The position numbers and the translations under genes were made by a program. Below the pieces are notes generated by a model, which saw only the letters and a list, made by a program, of their open reading frames with translations, searched no databases and was not told the DNA's origin. From Lepisosteus oculatus (taxonomy: Eukaryota > Chordata > Actinopteri > Semionotiformes > Lepisosteidae), in the NCBI RefSeq assembly GCF_040954835.1, contig NC_090709.1:39842475-39906474 (forward strand): a stretch of 64,000 nt of DNA, read 5' to 3'. Each line of letters begins with the position of its first letter. Within the stretch, counting starts at the first letter, position 1. Positions 60,038-64,000 of this stretch are shown in pieces.

Positions 60038-60772
60038 TTGCTGTTGTTGTTGTTGTTGTTGTTGATGTTGATGTTGATGTTGATGTTGATGTTGATGTTG
60101 CTGCTGTTGCTGTTGCTGTTGATGTTGATGTTGCTGTTGATGTTGATGTTGATGTTGTTGTTGATGTTGCTGCTGTTGTTGTTGTTGGTGTTGGTGTTGG
60201 TGTTGGTGTTGGTGTTGCTGTTGATGTTGATGTTGATGCTGTTGTTGGTGTTGGTGTTGGTGTTGGTGTTGGTGTTGGTGTTGGTGTTGGTGTTGCTGTT
60301 GCTGTTGGTGTTGGTGTTGGTGTTGGTGTTGGTGGTGTTGTTGCTGGTGTTGGTGTTGGTGTTGGTGGTGGTGGTGGTGGTGTTGCTGCTGGTGCTGGTG
60401 TTGTTGGTGTTGGTGTTGTTGGTGTTGTTGTTGTTGTTGTTGTTGGTGGTGGTGTTGCTGTTGGTGTTGCTGTTGCTGTTGCTGTTGTTGGTGGTGGTGT
60501 TGTTGGTGTTGGTGTTGGTGTTGGTGTTGTGGGTGTGGGTGTGGGTGTGGGTGTTGTTGTGGGTGTGGGTGTGGGTGTTGTTGTGGGTGTGGGTGTTGGT
60601 GTTGTTGGTGTTGGTGTTGGTGATGTTGCTGTTGGTGTTGGTGTTGGTGTTGCTGTTGCTGTTGCTGTTGTTGGTGTTGGTGTTGGTGTTGGTGTTGGTG
60701 TTGGTGTTGGTGTTGGTGTTGGTGTGGGTGTTGGTGTTGTTGCTGTTGTTGGTGGTGGAGGTGGTTTTTAAT
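60038..60772 (+). repeat. GTT-based hexanucleotide repeat
   Basis: A run of GTTGTT, GTTGAT, GTTGCT, GTTGGT and GTGGGT hexamers, with domains of each type. The plus strand lacks A except in GTTGAT stretches. Polyleucine/valine open frames are artefacts. Confidence 0.97.
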
Positions 60773-61020
60773 CTTATCGCGTGACTGCCGTGCTGATCGA
60801 AACCGAGCGCAGGAGAGGAAGGCAGACTTCAGGCTGCTGCTGCAGGGCTACCGAGAGGGTCGGCTCTGGAGGCGGCGTCACAGACACAGGACTTCGGTCT
60901 GAGCCGCCCCGACCTACCACAGCCCCGCTCGTCCGCCCGCGAGGAGCCCGAGAAGGGACCGCAACACCGAAGTGTCAGGGACAGGTCGAACCGCCACCCA
61001 TCAGACACTGCTGCAGTATA
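60773..61020. other. GC-rich unique sequence, no gene recognised
   Basis: Short GC-rich block between two repeats. The open frames show no recognisable domain. Confidence 0.4.
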
Positions 61021-61290
61021 TCCCCAACTCCACTTACTCCATCCCAGTCTAACCCCAGTCTGCCCCAGTGCCATCCCAGTCTAACCCTGATTTCACCTCA
61101 CTCTAACCCCGGTGTAACCCCAGTCTAACCCTGATTTCACCTCAGTCTAACCCCAGTGTAACCCCAGTCTAACCCCGATTTCACCTCAGTCTAACCCCAG
61201 TGTAACCCTGATTTCACCCCAGTATAACACCAATCTAACCCCAGTCTAACCCTCTTACCCCAGTCTAACCCCCGTGTAACCCCAGTCTCG
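61020..61290. repeat. CTAACCCCAGT-type minisatellite, left block
   Basis: Degenerate units of CAGTCTAACCCCAGTGTAAC and CCTGATTTCACCTCAGTCTA. It continues after an inserted segment at 62040. Confidence 0.9.
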
Positions 61291-62039
61291 TCGTATACAC
61301 ACAAAGTTTCGTGAAGAATGTGGCACAAACGCTTCTACATAGAAAATCTCCAGACGACAGAAAAATAATACGGCTCATCACGACATATTCCCACCTTCAG
61401 CATGAGAACCAACCCAAACAGTCAAGTCTACATTCACCACCAAAGCAGGCAAGACAAACACACCCAGGGAGCACAAGATCAGATATCTGCCTACAGAAAA
61501 GACACAGACCTCCAGGGCTGTCTAGTCCAAAGCAAACTAAAACCTGCAAGAAAACAGATCTCACACACACACACACAGTGTACGACACTCTGACACCCTG
61601 CAGGACTGCCTGAAAAACATCAGGAGAGTCCCGGTAACACACTCTCTCACACACACACACCAAGAAGCCAAAGAGACCTTCCAGTTGCAAGGGGCGCGCT
61701 CAGAAAACACCAACAACGCTGGCTACGGCAAACCAGTGCAAAAAAAGCGTGGGGTGACCTACGTGGGGGAAACGGGTACCCCCATCCGAACCCACCTGGC
61801 TCAACGTCGGGAGCTCGCCCGGAGGAACACTTCCTGCAGCCCAGGGGACCGGAGGGCCACCCCACCTGGACAGAGACAGGAGGAAAGGGAGTGGGTCAGG
61901 AGACTTGGTACCACCTCCCCACAGGGAAGAACAGACTGGGAGGGTGTTCAGGCGCTGGAAGGAGATGGCCCCCTCTCGGGGACGAGCTGGGGGAAAGAGC
62001 TCTGGTCCCCTAACCCAGTCTGACCGCACTTGTAGGATT
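61291..62039 (+). mobile_element. Degenerate retroelement fragment with GIY-YIG-like motif
   Basis: This segment interrupts the AACCCC minisatellite. One frame reads VTYVGETGTPIRTHLAQRR (about 61754-61812), which resembles the GIY-YIG region of Penelope-type and related retroelement proteins. An upstream frame near 61320 (KNVAQTLLHRKSPDDRK) may belong to the same element. Frames are broken, so it is at most a remnant. Confidence 0.38.
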
Positions 62040-63000
62040 ACGGGTTTCATAACCCCAGTCTAACCCCGATTTCACCTCAGTCTAACCCCAGTGTTACCTC
62101 AGTTCAACCCAATCCAACCCCAGTATAACCCCAATCTAACCTCAGTTCAACCCAATCCTACCCCAGTATAACCCCAATCTAACCTCAGTTCAACCCAATC
62201 CTACCCCAGTTTAACCCCAATCTAACCTCAGTTCAACCCAATCCTACCCCAGTATAACCCCAATCTAACCTCAGTTCAACCCAATTTTACCCTAGTCTAA
62301 CCCCAATCTAACCTCAGTTCAACCCAATCCTACCCCAGTATAACCCCAATCTAACCTCAGTTCAACCCAATCCTACCCCAGTATAACCCCAATCTAACCT
62401 CAGCTCAACCCAATCCTACCACAGTATAACACCACTCTAACCTCAGTTCAACCCAGTTTTACCCCAGTATAACCCCAATCTAACCTCAGTTCAACCCAAT
62501 CCTACCCCAGTTCAACCCAATCCTACCCCAGTATAACCCCAATCTAACCTCAGTTCAACCCAATCCTACCACAGTATAACACCACTCTAACCTCAGTTCA
62601 ACCCAGTTTTACCCCAGTATAACCCCAATCTAACCCCAGTTCAACCCAATCCTACCCCAGTCGGAACCCCAATCTACCCCAATCTAACCTCAGTTCAACC
62701 CAATCCTACCCCAGTATAACCCCAATCTAACCTCAGTTCAACCCAATTTTACCCCAGTATAACCCCAATCTAACCTCAGTTCAACCCAATCTAACCCCAA
62801 TCTAACCTCAGTTCAACCCAGTTTTACCCCAGTATAACCCCAATCTAACCTCAGCTCAACCCAATGCTACCACAGTATAACACCACTCTAACCTCAGTTC
62901 AACCCAGTTTTACCCCAGTATAACCCCAATCTAACCCCAGTTCAACCCAATCCTACCCCAGTATAACCCCAATCTAACCCCAGTTCAACCCAACCATACT
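62040..63000. repeat. About 43-bp minisatellite, right block
   Basis: About 22 units with CCCAGTATAACCCCAATCTA, ACCTCAGTTCAACCCAATCC and variants. It resumes the pattern of the block at 61020-61290. Confidence 0.93.
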
Positions 63001-63379
63001 CCATCTATAAGAATGTTTAAACCCAGTTTAAACTGGGGTTGGACTGCAGTTAGACTTCTGGTCCGACGTTGGCGCTGTACTGCAGCTCGCAGGGCTCGGA
63101 TCTCGACTGGAGTCGGGTTGCACTCTTAATGATTAAGTTTGTTTTATGTTTTATTCGTCATATAAAATATGATTTGAGATTTTGCAGAGCTGAGGTGATC
63201 ATTCGGGTTTCGGATGGGTGGCTCAAAAAGGTCAATAAATTCATAACAGACGGAGGGGGGGGAGGATTGGAACAGGGAGAAACGCACGGAGACCAGCGTC
63301 GAAACTTTTCTTTCATTCAGACTTACACGTCGCAGGCTTTGCCGTTTGCTGTGTGCGGGTAGACGACAAAACGCCACGT
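63001..63379. other. Unique sequence, no gene recognised
   Basis: Mixed-composition sequence between the minisatellite and the CpG island. I see nothing definite. Confidence 0.4.
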
Positions 63380-64000
63380 TATGAGAGGAAAAACCAGCAA
63401 CAGGCTGGCTGGCTGGCTGCGCTTTCCCGGGCCGTCTCGTCGAACCCTCTCCTGAAGGAACAAAGCGGGTCTCTGCTCTTCCGCGTTTCACTGAGCGGGG
63501 GGGACTACAATTCCCACAATCCCCCCCCCTCCCCGACCGCCCCTGCGGCAGGCGGCGCGGGCACATGACGTCAGGCGCCGGCGCTCTCCTTCTGACGCCG
63601 CGGGTCTCTCTCTCTCTCATCCCCCCCCCTAGCAGCAGAGGCAGCCTCCGTCGGCCGAGGGAACTGGGGGTTGAAGAAGACGACGATTACAAACAAACAA
63701 AAAAAAACCACCGCCAGAAGAGACGCGGATCCCCGACTCCAGCCCGGTTGCCGAGGACGGTGTGCCAAGCCCTCGTGAGTGTCCGTGGGAGGGGTGAGAC
63801 TTGGTTGTGTGTGTGTGTGAGGGAGAGAGAGGAGGCGAGGAGTGAGGCCTCCGGTCTCTCTCGGTCTGTCTGTATTCGCCTGCGCCATGTTTGTGCGGCG
63901 CTGGGCCGCGCAGAGCGTCAGCGGGCCTGTGTGTGTGTGTTTGCGTGTCTGTGTGTGTGTGTCCACGCCGGCCTGGGCTCCTCGCTCTCTGGGGCTGGGG
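63380..64000 (+). promoter_or_regulatory. CpG-island promoter and non-coding first exon of an unidentified gene
   Basis: GC- and CpG-rich block. ACTACAATTCCC at 63504-63515 matches the 5' part of the ZNF143/THAP11-type promoter motif, and TGACGTCA at 63566-63573 is a perfect CRE. A probable first exon ends at 63774 before the donor GTGAGT, indicating plus-strand transcription. No ATG lies in the likely exon (63630-63774), so it should be non-coding. The gene body lies beyond the window and its identity cannot be told. Confidence 0.6.

Noticed and set aside
62040-63000. Interstitial telomere repeat
   Set aside because: The array contains CTAACCCC, but the unit is about 43 bp and the hexamer CCCTAA is not tandem, so it is an ordinary minisatellite.

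Overview
The window is vertebrate nuclear DNA, most likely from a ray-finned fish. Genes have introns, CpG-island promoters and AATAAA signals, and the repeats include a tRNA-derived SINE. A non-teleost such as a gar or bowfin is possible, but I cannot fix the species. About 44% of the window (my rough sum) is tandem repeat, mostly minisatellite arrays inside introns.

Left part (1-18.3 kb, minus strand): the first coding exon of PRRC2A (2064-2178), its CpG island (about 4.8-7.3 kb), then a complete six-exon AIF1 gene (18302 to 9386, 146 aa). AIF1 next to PRRC2A in this order and on the same strand is the arrangement in the mammalian MHC class III region.

Middle part (21.8-60.0 kb): five related immunoglobulin-superfamily receptor genes, which I could assemble exon by exon with consistent phase. 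Each has a signal exon, an Ig V-type exon, an Ig C2-type exon, a stalk, a transmembrane segment and a cytoplasmic tail. Genes 1 and 2 (plus strand) are recent tandem duplicates. They have short tails without tyrosine motifs and an arginine near the outer edge of the membrane segment. Gene 4 (minus strand) shares that membrane and tail type but has the ectodomain and stalk type of gene 5. Genes 3 and 5 (plus strand) have tails with ITIM-type motifs. This looks like a paired activating/inhibitory receptor cluster. It lies where mammals carry NCR3 (NKp30), although orthology to NCR3 is not shown.

Several minisatellites in the cluster appear to derive from, or abut, coding exons. The 3' end of gene 3 is followed by 34 perfectly spaced 84-bp units, each encoding the ITIM/ITSM-like motif of its last exon. 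An intron of gene 5 holds about 21 copies of an 87-bp unit derived from its own transmembrane exon and splice donor. A 62-bp family occurs in four arrays, always in the sense orientation of the nearest gene, and three of the four touch splice sites.

Right end (60-64 kb): a GTT-type simple repeat, an AACCCC-rich minisatellite, a degenerate retroelement piece, and a CpG-island promoter with an apparent non-coding first exon (plus strand) of an unidentified gene that runs out of the window.
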